Part shown: in pieces, positions 36,282-46,393 of the stretch
How the letters are laid out: every line of letters starts with the position of its first letter
Position numbering within the stretch: position 1 is the first letter of the stretch
Assembly: GCF_015751045.1 (NCBI RefSeq)
Contig: NZ_BNJW01000003.1
Coordinates: forward strand, 1-64,000
DNA length: 64,000 nucleotides
Origin: Enterococcus lactis
GTDB taxonomy: Bacteria; Bacillota; Bacilli; Lactobacillales; Enterococcaceae
Direction: 5' to 3'
Made by a program: the position numbers and the translations under genes
Notes under the pieces: model-generated
The model's input: only the letters and a program-made list of their open reading frames with translations
What the model was told of the DNA's origin: nothing
Databases searched by the model: none

Positions 36282-37389
36282 TGATCACTCTTTTAATCGT
36301 AGATACTACATATTTTAAATCTTCATCTGTCATCTTTGTATCTGATGGTAAACATACTCCTAAGTCAAATAAAGTTTCTGCTACATCATCGCCAATATAA
36401 TCATAATTTTTGAAAACAGGTTGTAAATGCATAGGTTTCCATACTGGGCGGGCTTCTATATTATTTTTGTCTAATTCATCAATAAGATGATTCGCATTTA
36501 TTCCCTTTATTATTATGACACTTAACCAATAATTCGGTTCATTCCAATTATTTTCTGGCATGAATTGTATATTTGACAATTTAGACAATTCTTCTTTATA
36601 AAAACTATGAATATATCGTTTTTTCTCAATTCTTTCATTTAAAACTTTCAATTGTCCTCGACCGATACCTGCAACGATATTGCTCATTCGATAATTATAG
36701 CCAATTTCATTGTGTTGATAATGGCGTGCCTTCTCACGAGATTGCGTAGCCCAAAATCTCACTTTTTCCACCTTTTCTTTGTCATTGGATACAAGCATTC
36801 CGCCACCTGAAGTTGTGATTATCTTATTTCCATTAAAAGAATAAATTCCATAGTCGCCAAATGTACCAGTATATTTTCCTTTATATGTTGTTCCTAATGA
36901 TTCTGCAGCATCTTCAATTAGAGTAACATCGTATTCTTTGCATATTTTAGTAATTTCGTCTAAATTAGCTGATAAACCGTACAAATGTACTACTAATACA
37001 GCCTTTGTGTTAGGATATTTTTCTAGTGCTGTTCGCAAATGTTCAGGTTTCATATTCCAAGTTTCGTAATCACTATCAACAAATACAGGTATAGCTCCTT
37101 GATAGAGAATTGGATTAGCAGTAGCTGAGAACGTCAAGGACTGACAAATCACTATGTCATCTTTACCGACCCCAGCCGCTTTCAAAGCTAAATGTATAGC
37201 TGCTGTTCCAGAAGATAATGCGGCAGCATGACTAGCTCCCACGTATTCTGCTAATTCTTTCTCAAATCCATTCACATTCGCACCTAAAGGAGCCACCCAA
37301 TTTGTATCAAATGCTTCTTTTACATACTCTTGTTCATATCCTTTCTCACTCATATGAGGAGATGCTAATAATATTCGTTTATTTTCCAA
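36271..37389 (-). CDS. DegT/DnrJ-family sugar aminotransferase (PglE/EpsN-like)
   Basis: A 372-residue PLP enzyme. The Schiff-base lysine lies in SFNGNKIITTSGGG, and GTAAIHLAL and EDAAESLG are the cofactor-contact motifs. It would transaminate the 4-keto sugar made by the dehydratase to a 4-amino sugar. Position between acetyltransferase and priming transferase matches pgl and B. subtilis epsN contexts. It starts 1 base after the acetyltransferase stop. Confidence 0.9.
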   Translation of the reverse strand: MENKRILLASPHMSEKGYEQEYVKEAFDTNWVAPLGANVNGFEKELAEYVGASHAAALSSGTAAIHLALKAAGVGKDDIVICQSLTFSATANPILYQGAIPVFVDSDYETWNMKPEHLRTALEKYPNTKAVLVVHLYGLSANLDEITKICKEYDVTLIEDAAESLGTTYKGKYTGTFGDYGIYSFNGNKIITTSGGGMLVSNDKEKVEKVRFWATQSREKARHYQHNEIGYNYRMSNIVAGIGRGQLKVLNERIEKKRYIHSFYKEELSKLSNIQFMPENNWNEPNYWLSVIIIKGINANHLIDELDKNNIEARPVWKPMHLQPVFKNYDYIGDDVAETLFDLGVCLPSDTKMTDEDLKYVVSTIKRVINDA

Positions 37390-37390
37390 C

Positions 37391-38023
37391 TTAATCCCAT
37401 CTTTCTATTACTTTGGTAGGTACGCCAACATTTTTAGTATTATTATTAATATTTTTTATTACTACACTTCCTGCACCTATGATGTTCGTATTTCCAATTC
37501 TTAGATTTTGTATTATTTTAGTACCTACTCCAATTTCATTTTTATCTCCTAATATAACATGTCCCGAAATATTTACACTTGGAAAAATTGAATTATAATT
37601 ACCGATTTGAGTATCATGTCCGATAGTAGAGCCGATATTGATCATATTGAAATTTCCTAAAACTACGTCAGCAGTGTAAGTCGTATAGGGCATCAAAATA
37701 TTGCCAATTCCTAACTGAACATTTATGCCCACTAGTGCACTTGGTGCAACTAAATTAGGGAAAATCAATTTATTATTTTTATTTATCTTTTGATATATTT
37801 TTTCTTTGATATCTGGCGAAGCAATTCCCAGAAAAATAGCAGTTTCTTCATCTAATTCTATTAACGAGTCTATTGTTCCTAATATAGGTTTTTCCAATAA
37901 TTCTTGATTTTGCATTTTTAACGAATCATCGACAAAACCAGCCAATTCATATCTAGAGACACTTTGTAATAGAAAAGCAATCTCTTTGCCAAATCCACCA
38001 GCTCCTACAATAATTGCTTTCAC
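37391..38023 (-). CDS. NeuD/PglD-family sugar O/N-acetyltransferase
   Basis: A 210-residue enzyme with an N-terminal Rossmann-like part (AIIVGAGGFGKEIA) and a C-terminal left-handed beta-helix of hexapeptide repeats (IGNILMPYTTYTADVVLG, HDTQIGNY). It would acetylate the 4-amino group made by the aminotransferase. The start is the GTG at 38023, with GGGGGAG 5 bases upstream; the longer frame runs backwards into the dehydratase gene and is rejected. Confidence 0.87.
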   Translation of the reverse strand: MKAIIVGAGGFGKEIAFLLQSVSRYELAGFVDDSLKMQNQELLEKPILGTIDSLIELDEETAIFLGIASPDIKEKIYQKINKNNKLIFPNLVAPSALVGINVQLGIGNILMPYTTYTADVVLGNFNMINIGSTIGHDTQIGNYNSIFPSVNISGHVILGDKNEIGVGTKIIQNLRIGNTNIIGAGSVVIKNINNNTKNVGVPTKVIERWD

Positions 38024-38033
38024 TTTACTCCCC

Positions 38034-39851
38034 CTATTTATTCGAAGCATTTGCAAAAGTGACAATGTCTTTAGCCAATTGTTCATCGTCTTGCGGCAGG
38101 CTCTTAACAAAATCCATCACTTTTTGTATTGAGTAGCCTTTGATGTTTCCCACAAAGATTTTCTCATAAACTGCTTCATCATTTCTTTCCTTATCCAACA
38201 ATAGTTCTTCATATAGTTTTTCCCCTGGACGGATACCTGTTTCAATGATTTCGATTTCGTCTTCGCTATACCCGCTCAATCGGATCATGTTTTTCGCTAG
38301 GTCTACAATCTTCACTGGTTCACTCATATCTAGAATAAAAATTTCGCCACCTTTTGCTAATGCGCCAGATTGAATAACTAAACGACTCGCTTCAGGAATC
38401 GTCATGAAGTATCGGGTCATACGAAAGTCTGTTACAGTGATTGGACCACCTTGAGCAATTTGTTCTCTGAATACTGGAATCACACTACCGCGAGAACCAA
38501 GGACATTCCCAAATCTGACAGCTGAGAATTTCGTACAGCCTTCTTCATTCAATCCAGTCACAATCATTTCAGCGATTCGTTTTGTTGAACCCATGACATT
38601 TGGAGGATTGTTAGCTTTATCTGTCGATACCATGACGAAGTTTTTCACTTTTGCTGCTTTGGCTGCTTCTGCTACATTTTTTGTACCGAAAATATTGTTT
38701 TTGACTGCTTCTTTTGGATTATATTCCATCAGTGGTACATGTTTATGAGCAGCTGCATGGTAGACGATATCTGGATGATATTGTTCCATGATTTCATTGA
38801 TTTTCTCGCGATCTTGGATATCTGCGATGATCGGTACAATTTCTGTAGGACAATTTTGATGATGTGTGCGTAACTCACGGTCAATCAAGTAGATCGAGTT
38901 CTCCCCATGTCCTAAAAGCAATAGCTTTGCAGGATTGAATTGAATGATTTGCCGACAGATTTCTGAACCGATCGATCCTCCTGCGCCGGTGACAAGAATG
39001 ACTTTGTCTGTGATCTGATCTTTGATGGATTCAATATCCAACTCTACCTCATCTCTTCCCAGTAAATCCACTACGTCAATTGTTTTTAATTTTGATACGC
39101 TAATTTTCCCTGAAGCAAGTTCTTCTATAGAAGGCATCGTATTGACTTTCACATGAGCGGATTCGACTAACTCGAAGATTCTTCGTAATTTTTTTCTTGA
39201 TAAGGAAGGGATAGCGATCGTTACCATTTGAATGTCATATTTTTCAATCAATTCCGGAATATCTTTTAATGCACCTAATACTTTTTTTCCTGAAAGATAC
39301 GTATTTCTTTTATTCGGATCATCATCTACAAACCCGACAACGTGGATATCTTGAGCTGTTTTGGATCCAAGAAAGCTGTTGTATAAAATACGCCCGCCTT
39401 CGCCAGCACCAACGATCAAGGTATTTTTAGCAGAATCTGCTGATACATATCTCATATTTTTTGTTTCGATGTAGATACGCCAGATCAATCGGCTACCGAT
39501 GATCAATAAGAGCGAAAGCAGATAAGCAAAGATAACTAACCGTAAACTGTATCGCCGATTAATGAACAGCAGTATGAGGATACTTGAGGCAGCACTTGCA
39601 GATAGTGAACTAAAAATTGCAATGATCTCTCTTAAATTTGTATAGCGATTGATCCGAGTGAAAACTTTGAATAAACTACCATAAAATAAATAAAAACCAA
39701 TCGACAAACCGATAGAGATTAAAATAAGGTCCATTGATATAGATACAAACGGCTTCATGAATTTAGCTGCTGCAATATTTGCAGCGATTAATAACAAGCT
39801 GTCCACAACAACCAATGTGGCAATTTTTCTTCTTCTTGTTAATATAAACAC
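38034..39851 (-). CDS. UDP-GlcNAc 4,6-dehydratase-type membrane enzyme (CapD/EpsC/PglF-like)
   Basis: A 605-residue enzyme. Four N-terminal membrane helices (residues 10-115), a first nucleotide-binding region (GAGEGGRILY), then an extended SDR catalytic domain with GAGGSIGSEI and the STDKANNPPNVMG active-site segment in which Thr-Asp-Lys replaces Tyr-x3-Lys. It converts UDP-GlcNAc to the 4-keto-6-deoxy sugar, the first step to UDP-bacillosamine-type donors. It follows the assembly-control genes. Confidence 0.9.
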   Translation of the reverse strand: MFILTRRRKIATLVVVDSLLLIAANIAAAKFMKPFVSISMDLILISIGLSIGFYLFYGSLFKVFTRINRYTNLREIIAIFSSLSASAASSILILLFINRRYSLRLVIFAYLLSLLLIIGSRLIWRIYIETKNMRYVSADSAKNTLIVGAGEGGRILYNSFLGSKTAQDIHVVGFVDDDPNKRNTYLSGKKVLGALKDIPELIEKYDIQMVTIAIPSLSRKKLRRIFELVESAHVKVNTMPSIEELASGKISVSKLKTIDVVDLLGRDEVELDIESIKDQITDKVILVTGAGGSIGSEICRQIIQFNPAKLLLLGHGENSIYLIDRELRTHHQNCPTEIVPIIADIQDREKINEIMEQYHPDIVYHAAAHKHVPLMEYNPKEAVKNNIFGTKNVAEAAKAAKVKNFVMVSTDKANNPPNVMGSTKRIAEMIVTGLNEEGCTKFSAVRFGNVLGSRGSVIPVFREQIAQGGPITVTDFRMTRYFMTIPEASRLVIQSGALAKGGEIFILDMSEPVKIVDLAKNMIRLSGYSEDEIEIIETGIRPGEKLYEELLLDKERNDEAVYEKIFVGNIKGYSIQKVMDFVKSLPQDDEQLAKDIVTFANASNK

Positions 39852-39864
39852 TTTTTAACTCCCC

Positions 39865-40629
39865 CTAAAATAAACCAAACTTCTTCTTTTTTACCTCTTC
39901 ATAGACTGGATAACTGATCTCATCCCCGTTGATCAGGTCCTTTGCGACTTGTTTCATCTGTACTACTTTTTCCTTACCAAAGTCCTTGGCGATTTGCTCA
40001 TAACATTCTTTTAAGTAAAAGGTACGTTTAGAGACACCATGGGCATCGGAAGCAGCCATTTGCACGAGGTTATGTTTGACCATCGTTTTGGCTGTTTTCT
40101 GGATTTCTTTGCCAAATACACCGACATAACTTGGTGCGGTGAGTTGGGCCAAGCATCCCATATCTAGGAATGGCAGCAAATGATTCGGGTCTTTACGAAA
40201 ATGCGCGTTGCGTTCTGGATGGACGATCACTGGTGTCTTTCCTAGTTGTAACAACTCAAAAAAGAGCCGTTCTGCATATAATGGCACTTCCAGTGTCGGA
40301 AATTCGATTAGAAGATATGTATCATCTAAATCTGTAAATAAAATTTCATCTCGGTGGATGTCTTCAATCAGTGTTCCGGTAATACGTACTTCTTGTCCTT
40401 CCAATAACGTCAAAGGCAATTGTCTTTTCTCTAATTCTGCTTGTAACGAAGCGACTAGAGAAATGACTTGTGATTTTTCATTGCTGTATTTTCCATTATT
40501 GTGATGGGGTGTGCATAAAATATGTGTGATCCCTTGTTGAATCGCTTTTTCAGCCATGGCGATACTGGCATCTAAGTTTTCTGCTCCGTCATCGATTCCT
40601 GGCAGGATATGGCAATGTAGATCGATCAT
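39865..40629 (-). CDS. cpsB: PHP-family tyrosine-protein phosphatase (CpsB/Wzh)
   Basis: A 254-residue metal-dependent phosphatase that removes phosphate from the tyrosine tail of the neighbouring kinase. PHP motifs: DLHCHILPGIDDG at the start, CTPHH, a mid Glu (EFPTLEVP), HPERN and SDAHG near the C-terminus. All predicted metal ligands are present. It ends 13 bases before the dehydratase gene. With the kinase and Wzz protein it sets capsule chain length. Confidence 0.92.
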   Translation of the reverse strand: MIDLHCHILPGIDDGAENLDASIAMAEKAIQQGITHILCTPHHNNGKYSNEKSQVISLVASLQAELEKRQLPLTLLEGQEVRITGTLIEDIHRDEILFTDLDDTYLLIEFPTLEVPLYAERLFFELLQLGKTPVIVHPERNAHFRKDPNHLLPFLDMGCLAQLTAPSYVGVFGKEIQKTAKTMVKHNLVQMAASDAHGVSKRTFYLKECYEQIAKDFGKEKVVQMKQVAKDLINGDEISYPVYEEVKKKKFGLF

Positions 40630-40656
40630 TTCTCTTGTCTCCTCTCTTTTTATTTC

Positions 40657-41355
40657 TTAATTCCCGTAGTAATAGCCGGCATCTTTGCTGTGTTCTGCCC
40701 CATTGTATACAACACCAAGGACTCGCGCTTGTACCATATCTAACAGTTCTTTTGCTTTAGTCAATGATTCTTTTCGTGACGTATTTTCACGTACGACCAA
40801 TAAGGTGCCATCCGTTTTTGAAGACATGATCTGTGCATCTGTTACGGCAACGACTGGCGGCATGTCGAAGATCACTACATCAAATAGTTGTCTTGCTTCT
40901 GCTAAAATTTGATCCATTCTTGGCGAGCTTAGTAACTCTGATGGATTTGGTGGTTTAGGTCCACTTGGCAGAATCGACAAATTGTCGACTGGTGTTCGTT
41001 GGATCTCATCTGCTACACTTCCTGATGAACTAAGGACAGTACTTAATCCGCTTGCGTTGTTCAACTTGAACGTTTTATAGATGACGGGCTTACGTAAGTC
41101 TGCATCGACTAGCAGCACCCGTTGACCAGATTTGGCAAAAACAACGGCAATGTTTGCTGCAGTGGTCGATTTCCCTTCTCCAGGTCCTGATGAAGTCACA
41201 ACAATCGTTTTGATTTGCTGACCAGCTGCGGAGGCAAACTGGATATTCGTCCGAATCGTACGATATTGTTCAGCGATTGGTGAAGAGGGATTTGTGAGTG
41301 TGACCAAACTGACTGCATGAGTTTGGGTTGCTTTTTGTTTCTGTGTTCGTGCCAT
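40657..41355 (-). CDS. cpsD: capsule tyrosine autokinase (CpsD/Wze)
   Basis: A 232-residue BY-kinase. Walker A SSGPGEGKST, Walker A' LLVDADLRKP, Walker B VVIFDMPP, and a C-terminal tyrosine cluster (DAGYYYGN) that is phosphorylated in related proteins. As in other Firmicutes the membrane partner is a separate protein, the adjacent Wzz-type gene. It has no membrane segment itself. Confidence 0.93.
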   Translation of the reverse strand: MARTQKQKATQTHAVSLVTLTNPSSPIAEQYRTIRTNIQFASAAGQQIKTIVVTSSGPGEGKSTTAANIAVVFAKSGQRVLLVDADLRKPVIYKTFKLNNASGLSTVLSSSGSVADEIQRTPVDNLSILPSGPKPPNPSELLSSPRMDQILAEARQLFDVVIFDMPPVVAVTDAQIMSSKTDGTLLVVRENTSRKESLTKAKELLDMVQARVLGVVYNGAEHSKDAGYYYGN

Positions 41356-41367
41356 TTTTCTTTCCTC

Positions 41368-42147
41368 CTAGACTCTTGAGCGGCTTCTGCGTGATGGCGC
41401 TGTTTTATCGTTTGTAGCTTTTGGTTGTGTCGGAGCTGGTCCTTTTTTACGGATACCAGCATTCAATTCTTTCGCTGACATTTCTGGTACAGTCCCTAAG
41501 ATTGGGAAGCCTAATGTATCCGTCACATATTTTTCATCTTTCACTGTCCGATCGAGTAATTCAAATAAGAAAGCTAGACCTACGCCTACCATCATTCCTA
41601 ACACTAAGCCAATCACTAGATTCAATTTATTATTTGGCGAAACAGGTGTCGTATTGGCAACTGCACCTGAGATGATCGAGATTTTATCGACATTCATCAC
41701 ATCTTTGGCGTTCTCTTGGAATACTTGTGACGTTGTATTAGCAATCTGTTGAGCCGTCACTGCATTCGTGCTTGTTGCTTGGATCGAGAACATTTGTGAA
41801 TTTTGTGACTGATTGACGGAGATAGCATCTTTAATTTGTCCAGCAGTCATTTTCACATTGTCTTCTGTTTCTAAACGATCTTTGACTTCATTTAGTACTA
41901 GATCACTGACAATCATATCCTTATACGTATTGATCATTTGCAGGTTCGTATTGACATCATTGACATTTGCAGTATCTGATTGCGGCAGTGTCACAATCAA
42001 TTGGGCTTGTGAGCTGTATTTTGGCGTCAAGATGAAAAACGTCACGATGCCTGAGATGGCCAAGCCAGCAAACATTGAGATGAGGATTGTTATCACGTGT
42101 TTGCGTAATGTTTCAAAAATTTCTTTCAAGCTGATTGTCTCTTCCAT
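41368..42147 (-). CDS. cpsC: Wzz/CpsC-type chain-length regulator
   Basis: A 259-residue membrane protein with one helix near residues 18-40 and another near 175-198, flanking an extracellular domain. The cytoplasmic C-terminus (LGTVPEMSAKELN onward) would contact and activate the tyrosine kinase. It starts 16 bases after the LCP gene. The last 30 residues are rich in Lys, Pro and Arg (SRRSRSRV), an unusually basic tail. Confidence 0.9.
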   Translation of the reverse strand: MEETISLKEIFETLRKHVITILISMFAGLAISGIVTFFILTPKYSSQAQLIVTLPQSDTANVNDVNTNLQMINTYKDMIVSDLVLNEVKDRLETEDNVKMTAGQIKDAISVNQSQNSQMFSIQATSTNAVTAQQIANTTSQVFQENAKDVMNVDKISIISGAVANTTPVSPNNKLNLVIGLVLGMMVGVGLAFLFELLDRTVKDEKYVTDTLGFPILGTVPEMSAKELNAGIRKKGPAPTQPKATNDKTAPSRRSRSRV

Positions 42148-42162
42148 TTTTTCTCCACTTTC

Positions 42163-43107
42163 CTATTTATTCTCTAGATTCATTTGATCTTTTAATTCTT
42201 TTTTCACACGGTCAAGTTCTTGATCGCTGACTTTTTGGTATGAGATATTGTCTTGCATGAAGCCCTCTCCTTGCAGCTGATCTTGCTTGATCGTACCAAA
42301 TGCATCCCGATAATCTAAAGCAATCTTTTTCATTTCATCAAAGCTCATGTCTGTTTTCATATTCGACTCTAGAGCATTCAAAACAGATTGATAGTTGCTT
42401 ACACCGTTCAGACTCAATACTTTTTTCACTACACCTTCTACGATCTTTCTTTGACGTTCTTGTCTGCCGTAGTCACCGTTTGGATCTTCATAACGCATAC
42501 GAGAATAAGACAATGCCTGATCCCCGTTCAATGTGATTTTACCGATCGTAAAATCATAGCCATCTTGTGAGAAGGTGAGGTCATTATTGACTTCGATACC
42601 ACCAACTGCATCAACGAGTTCTTTTAGACCTTTCATATTGATTGAAACATAGTGGTCGATTGGGATGTCCACATATTTTTGTACGGTATCCATTGCCATA
42701 GCAGCTCCACCGAATGCGTAAGCGTGGTTGATCTTGTCTTTTGTATCATGTCCAACGATGTCGACATACGTATCCCGAGGAATGCTGACAATCGTTGTCT
42801 GTTTATCTTCAGGACTGACTGTGGCAACCATCATCGTATCTGATCGTCCTTGATCGACCCGTCCTAAATCTCCCGTATCGATCCCCATCAATAGGACAGA
42901 GAAGGATTCTTGTTTGTCCAGATCAACTGGTTTTGTTCGTTCTCCTTGGGTTCGTTCCACTGATTCGTAAGTTTTTTCAATAGAATGTGAGAGATCTAGA
43001 TATAATTTTGCTCCTACTCCTACGATTGCTAATACTAATACGACAAGAATTGCTAAAATAATTAGAAATATCTTTTTCCCTCTTGATTTTCTTCTTCGTT
43101 TTGCCAT
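42163..43107 (-). CDS. LytR-CpsA-Psr (LCP) family protein
   Basis: A 314-residue membrane-anchored ligase. A very basic N-terminus (AKRRRKSRGKK) precedes one helix at about residues 12-34. The extracellular LCP domain contains LLMGID, RSDTMMVATV, SIPRDTYV and DHYVSIN...VDAVGGI motifs. LCP proteins transfer capsule or teichoic acid from the lipid carrier to peptidoglycan. Located second in the capsule operon, so it probably attaches this capsule. Confidence 0.92.
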   Translation of the reverse strand: MAKRRRKSRGKKIFLIILAILVVLVLAIVGVGAKLYLDLSHSIEKTYESVERTQGERTKPVDLDKQESFSVLLMGIDTGDLGRVDQGRSDTMMVATVSPEDKQTTIVSIPRDTYVDIVGHDTKDKINHAYAFGGAAMAMDTVQKYVDIPIDHYVSINMKGLKELVDAVGGIEVNNDLTFSQDGYDFTIGKITLNGDQALSYSRMRYEDPNGDYGRQERQRKIVEGVVKKVLSLNGVSNYQSVLNALESNMKTDMSFDEMKKIALDYRDAFGTIKQDQLQGEGFMQDNISYQKVSDQELDRVKKELKDQMNLENK

Positions 43108-43152
43108 AGTTTCCTCCGTTTGCTAGCTTTGCTTGAATCCTCGCTTTTACTA

Positions 43153-43932
43153 TTAATAGCTCGTATTGCTATAGCCCATTTGCTGAGCGACTGTTTCTGC
43201 TTTTGACGCGTATGCGGCTCTTATTTTTTCATTCCGGATCTGTTCGATGAGACTGAGTGCGGTCAAATATTGATCGTAAGTAGCAGTAGCTGTTACTTGA
43301 CCATCTTTCAGCATCGTATCGAATAGCTGATCTAGTTGCGTGACTTGTGCAATTTGGGTATCAGCGAATCCTAGATATTGCATAACGACTGTTTTCCAAG
43401 CACTATCCTTAAAAAAGCTCATATTTTCACGTACATGGGCGACATCTGCACTTGCCAACTTTTCTTTGATGATGACATCATCCACAGCTTGCTGCCAGTT
43501 TGATACGTTTTTAGTAAATAATTTATTGACAGCCGTCTGGATCTTCAGTTTTGATTCTGCATCCTCTAACTGTGTTAAGACTGCTTTCTTTTCTTCTTGG
43601 ATCGCAGCAGCTTCTTTAGGTAATTCTGATTCCTTGATGTCATAATCATCTGCCGAAAGTTTGATAGAAGATAGTTTATGTGACAAATTTGAAACTGTTT
43701 CTTCTGTTATTTCAGGATTTAGGAAAATTTTTTCTTTTGTACTGTACAGCTTATCTACTTCTTTTGATAAAGAGGTCACGGTGTCTTTTTGATTGGTGAT
43801 GGCAGATTCTGCGTAATTGATCCGTTGATGATGTTGCCGCTGATTATTGAAATGGTATCCAAACAAGCAAATCACAATAGCGCCTGTGCCTACCGCCACA
43901 GTAGCCAATAACTTGACGAACGGCTTTTCCAT
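43153..43932 (-). CDS. membrane-anchored coiled-coil protein, first gene of the capsule operon
   Basis: A 259-residue protein of unknown function. One membrane helix at about residues 7-26, then a mostly helical, charged extracellular region with likely coiled coil from 35 to 130 (TSLSKEVDKLYSTKEK). No catalytic motif is seen. AGGAG lies 7 bases before the chosen ATG; a longer frame adds 16 residues. It precedes the LCP gene by 45 bases and follows the operon promoter. A role in capsule assembly or tethering is inferred from position only. Confidence 0.75.
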   Translation of the reverse strand: MEKPFVKLLATVAVGTGAIVICLFGYHFNNQRQHHQRINYAESAITNQKDTVTSLSKEVDKLYSTKEKIFLNPEITEETVSNLSHKLSSIKLSADDYDIKESELPKEAAAIQEEKKAVLTQLEDAESKLKIQTAVNKLFTKNVSNWQQAVDDVIIKEKLASADVAHVRENMSFFKDSAWKTVVMQYLGFADTQIAQVTQLDQLFDTMLKDGQVTATATYDQYLTALSLIEQIRNEKIRAAYASKAETVAQQMGYSNTSY

Positions 43933-44261
43933 AGATTCACTCCTAAATATTGATGATAGATAAATAAAGATGTGATTCATTCACATCAGAATGACCGCTT
44001 TTTATTTTAAAAGCATAATTAAACTAATATATTCATAGAAATATTTATAAACAGGTTTTCCCTATATAATCATACCACAAACAGTTTTCTTGACTAGGGA
44101 AATTCCTAATTTAAAAGTAAATAAAACAGTAACAAGATTATGATTAATCGTTTTTATTTTTATTTCCTCTCTTTTCATGAGCATTTTGAAAATTTGAACA
44201 AAGAATAAAATAACAAAAATTATTAAAATAGAATTAATAACAGCTATTTATATTTATAACA
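43933..44261. other. AT-rich control region of the capsule operon
   Basis: About 330 bases without a gene between the capsule operon and the glyS terminator. It is strongly AT-rich. The promoter at 44069-44077 lies inside and gives a leader of about 130 bases. I see no riboswitch or strong hairpin. Confidence 0.5.
44069..44077 (-). promoter_or_regulatory. capsule operon promoter (extended -10)
   Basis: TGGTATGAT on the minus strand is an extended -10 (TATGAT at 44074-44069). The -35 region is weak (TAGTCA, 16 bases upstream). Confidence 0.5.
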
Positions 44262-44304
44262 AAAAAACAGAGACACAGCACGTTTCGTGCATGCTCTCTG
44301 TTTT
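44262..44304 (-). terminator. terminator of glyQS
   Basis: AAAACAGAGAGCA...TGTGTCTCTGTTTTTTTG on the minus strand, with an inner GCACG/CGTGC stem. It is 12 bases past the glyS stop. Confidence 0.85.
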
Positions 44305-44316
44305 TCAAACAAAAGA

Positions 44317-46392
44317 TTATTTTGTGATGATTTGATCCAAACTTGCTAATGACAAAGCCATGGCAGCTATTTGACTAAGTTGTGTTAGTCGGTTCTTACG
44401 TACTGCTGGTTCATCAGCCATGACCATCGTTTGATCAAAATAATTTTCGATCAGTGGACGAAGAGCGACAAGCTGGTCGTAGTTTTCGTGGATCGTTTGG
44501 TCAGCAAAACTTGCTTTCATTGCTTCTACTGCTTTGTGTAATTCTTTCTCTGCGTCGTTTTCGAACAGCTTAGGGTCTACTTCTGATTGTTTTTCAAGTT
44601 GAGCTTTTTTCGCTAAATTCACGACACGTGTCAAAGCTTCCATTGACGGTTTGAAGTCTTCATCTGCAAGATGTTGTTTGAACAGTTGTGCTGCTGCAAA
44701 TACTTTTGTCAGATCTTTTTGTTCCGCATTCAAAACAGCATCAATGACATCATGACGGATGTTCTTCGTGGTCAATAATTGGCGTAGACGCCCTTTGATA
44801 AAGTCGATCACTTGTTGTTGCCCTTCTGATAGACCAATGCCGAAACGATCCGTATCTTTACTGATAACATCACTAATCGTTTCTTGCAGAACAGACAAAG
44901 GAAAGGCCCATTTTTTCGACTCGATGATCCGAACGACACCGTATGCTTGGCGACGTAAGGCATACGGATCGTTTGACCCGCTTGGAATCATCCCAACTGC
45001 AAAGAAAGAAAAGATGCTATCTAATTTATCTGCAATCGCTAAAACAGAACCTACTGTAGACTGAGGTAGCTCTCCTTCACTGGATATAGGCATGTAATGC
45101 TCACGAATCGCTGTCGCTACAGCAGGTTTCTCGCCTTTCAGCAGAGCATATTTTTCGCCCATAATCCCTTGTAGTTCAGGAAATTCCCCTACCATGTTGG
45201 TTACTAGATCAAATTTATAGATTTCAGCAGCTCGTTGCAGATCCATCAATTCTTCCTCAGATAGTCCTACTTGTTCGCCAATGATATGGGCAATGACTTG
45301 TACCCGCTGCATTTTCTCATAGATACTACCGATTTTTTCATGGAAAGTAACAGTTTTTAGTTTTTCAACGTATTGGTCGATTGAAGCTTTCTTGTCTTCA
45401 TTATAAAAGAATTCCGCATCTTCTAAACGAGCCGTCAATACTTTTTGATTGCCTCGAACCACATTTTCCAATTTTACCCGATCGCCATTACGAGCAGAAA
45501 TAAAATGAGGAAGCAGCATACCTTGATCGTTCCGTACTTCGAAATAACGTTGATGTTCTTTCATAGAAGTGACTAGTACTTCTTCAGGAACAGAAAGATA
45601 TTTTTCTTCGAAGTCGCCAGAAAAGACAGTTGGATATTCGACTAAATTGTTGACTTCTTCTAGTAAATCTTCGTCTAGATCAATAACCCAATGATTTTTT
45701 TCGGCTAATTCATTGGCTTGTGTAACGATCATTTCTTGTCTTTTTTGCGGTGAAGCAATAACGAATTGTTCATTCAATTTTTCTTCATATTCTTTTGCAT
45801 GCGCAAATGTCACATCTTCGCCTAAGAAACGATGACCTCGAGAGGCTCTGCCTGTTTTGACATCTAAGATCTCAAACGGGATTACTTCGTCATCTAACAA
45901 TGCCACGATCCAGTGAATAGGGCGGATATATTCAAAATCGTATTCTGCCCAATGCATCGTTACAGGGAAAGTCAGGCTTTTAATGACATCTGCTAAACCT
46001 GTCAATACTTCTTTTGCTTCCTTACCATGAGTGTATTTCGTTACATAGACATATTCTACACCTTTTAATTCTCTAAAAGTAATAGCATCTGTCGTCAGAC
46101 CTTGTCCGCGGACAAATCCTTCCGCAGCTTTCGTCCAGTTTCCATCTGCATCCAAAGCAATTTTTTTGGCTGGTCCTTTGACTTCTTCTTCACTGTCCGC
46201 TTGACGTTCTGGAATGTTTGTTACTTTGATTGCTAAACGGCGCGGTGTGGAAAATGTTTCGATCGTACCATAAGTCAATTGGTTTTCATCTAAAAATTTT
46301 GCTGTTTTTTCTTCTAATTGTTTCATGCTTGGTGTGACAACATGGGCAGGCATTTCTTCCAGCCCGATTTCAAGTAATAAGTCTTTTGCCAT
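44317..46392 (-). CDS. glyS: glycyl-tRNA synthetase beta subunit
   Basis: A 691-residue subunit of the bacterial alpha2-beta2 glycyl-tRNA synthetase. It contains the N-terminal [12 protein letters not shown], the HD-like region and the C-terminal DALR-type anticodon-binding part. It recognises tRNA-Gly while the alpha subunit holds the active site. The start is 1 base after the glyQ stop, so both are co-translated under one T-box. Confidence 0.97.
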   Translation of the reverse strand: MAKDLLLEIGLEEMPAHVVTPSMKQLEEKTAKFLDENQLTYGTIETFSTPRRLAIKVTNIPERQADSEEEVKGPAKKIALDADGNWTKAAEGFVRGQGLTTDAITFRELKGVEYVYVTKYTHGKEAKEVLTGLADVIKSLTFPVTMHWAEYDFEYIRPIHWIVALLDDEVIPFEILDVKTGRASRGHRFLGEDVTFAHAKEYEEKLNEQFVIASPQKRQEMIVTQANELAEKNHWVIDLDEDLLEEVNNLVEYPTVFSGDFEEKYLSVPEEVLVTSMKEHQRYFEVRNDQGMLLPHFISARNGDRVKLENVVRGNQKVLTARLEDAEFFYNEDKKASIDQYVEKLKTVTFHEKIGSIYEKMQRVQVIAHIIGEQVGLSEEELMDLQRAAEIYKFDLVTNMVGEFPELQGIMGEKYALLKGEKPAVATAIREHYMPISSEGELPQSTVGSVLAIADKLDSIFSFFAVGMIPSGSNDPYALRRQAYGVVRIIESKKWAFPLSVLQETISDVISKDTDRFGIGLSEGQQQVIDFIKGRLRQLLTTKNIRHDVIDAVLNAEQKDLTKVFAAAQLFKQHLADEDFKPSMEALTRVVNLAKKAQLEKQSEVDPKLFENDAEKELHKAVEAMKASFADQTIHENYDQLVALRPLIENYFDQTMVMADEPAVRKNRLTQLSQIAAMALSLASLDQIITK

Positions 46393-46393
46393 C

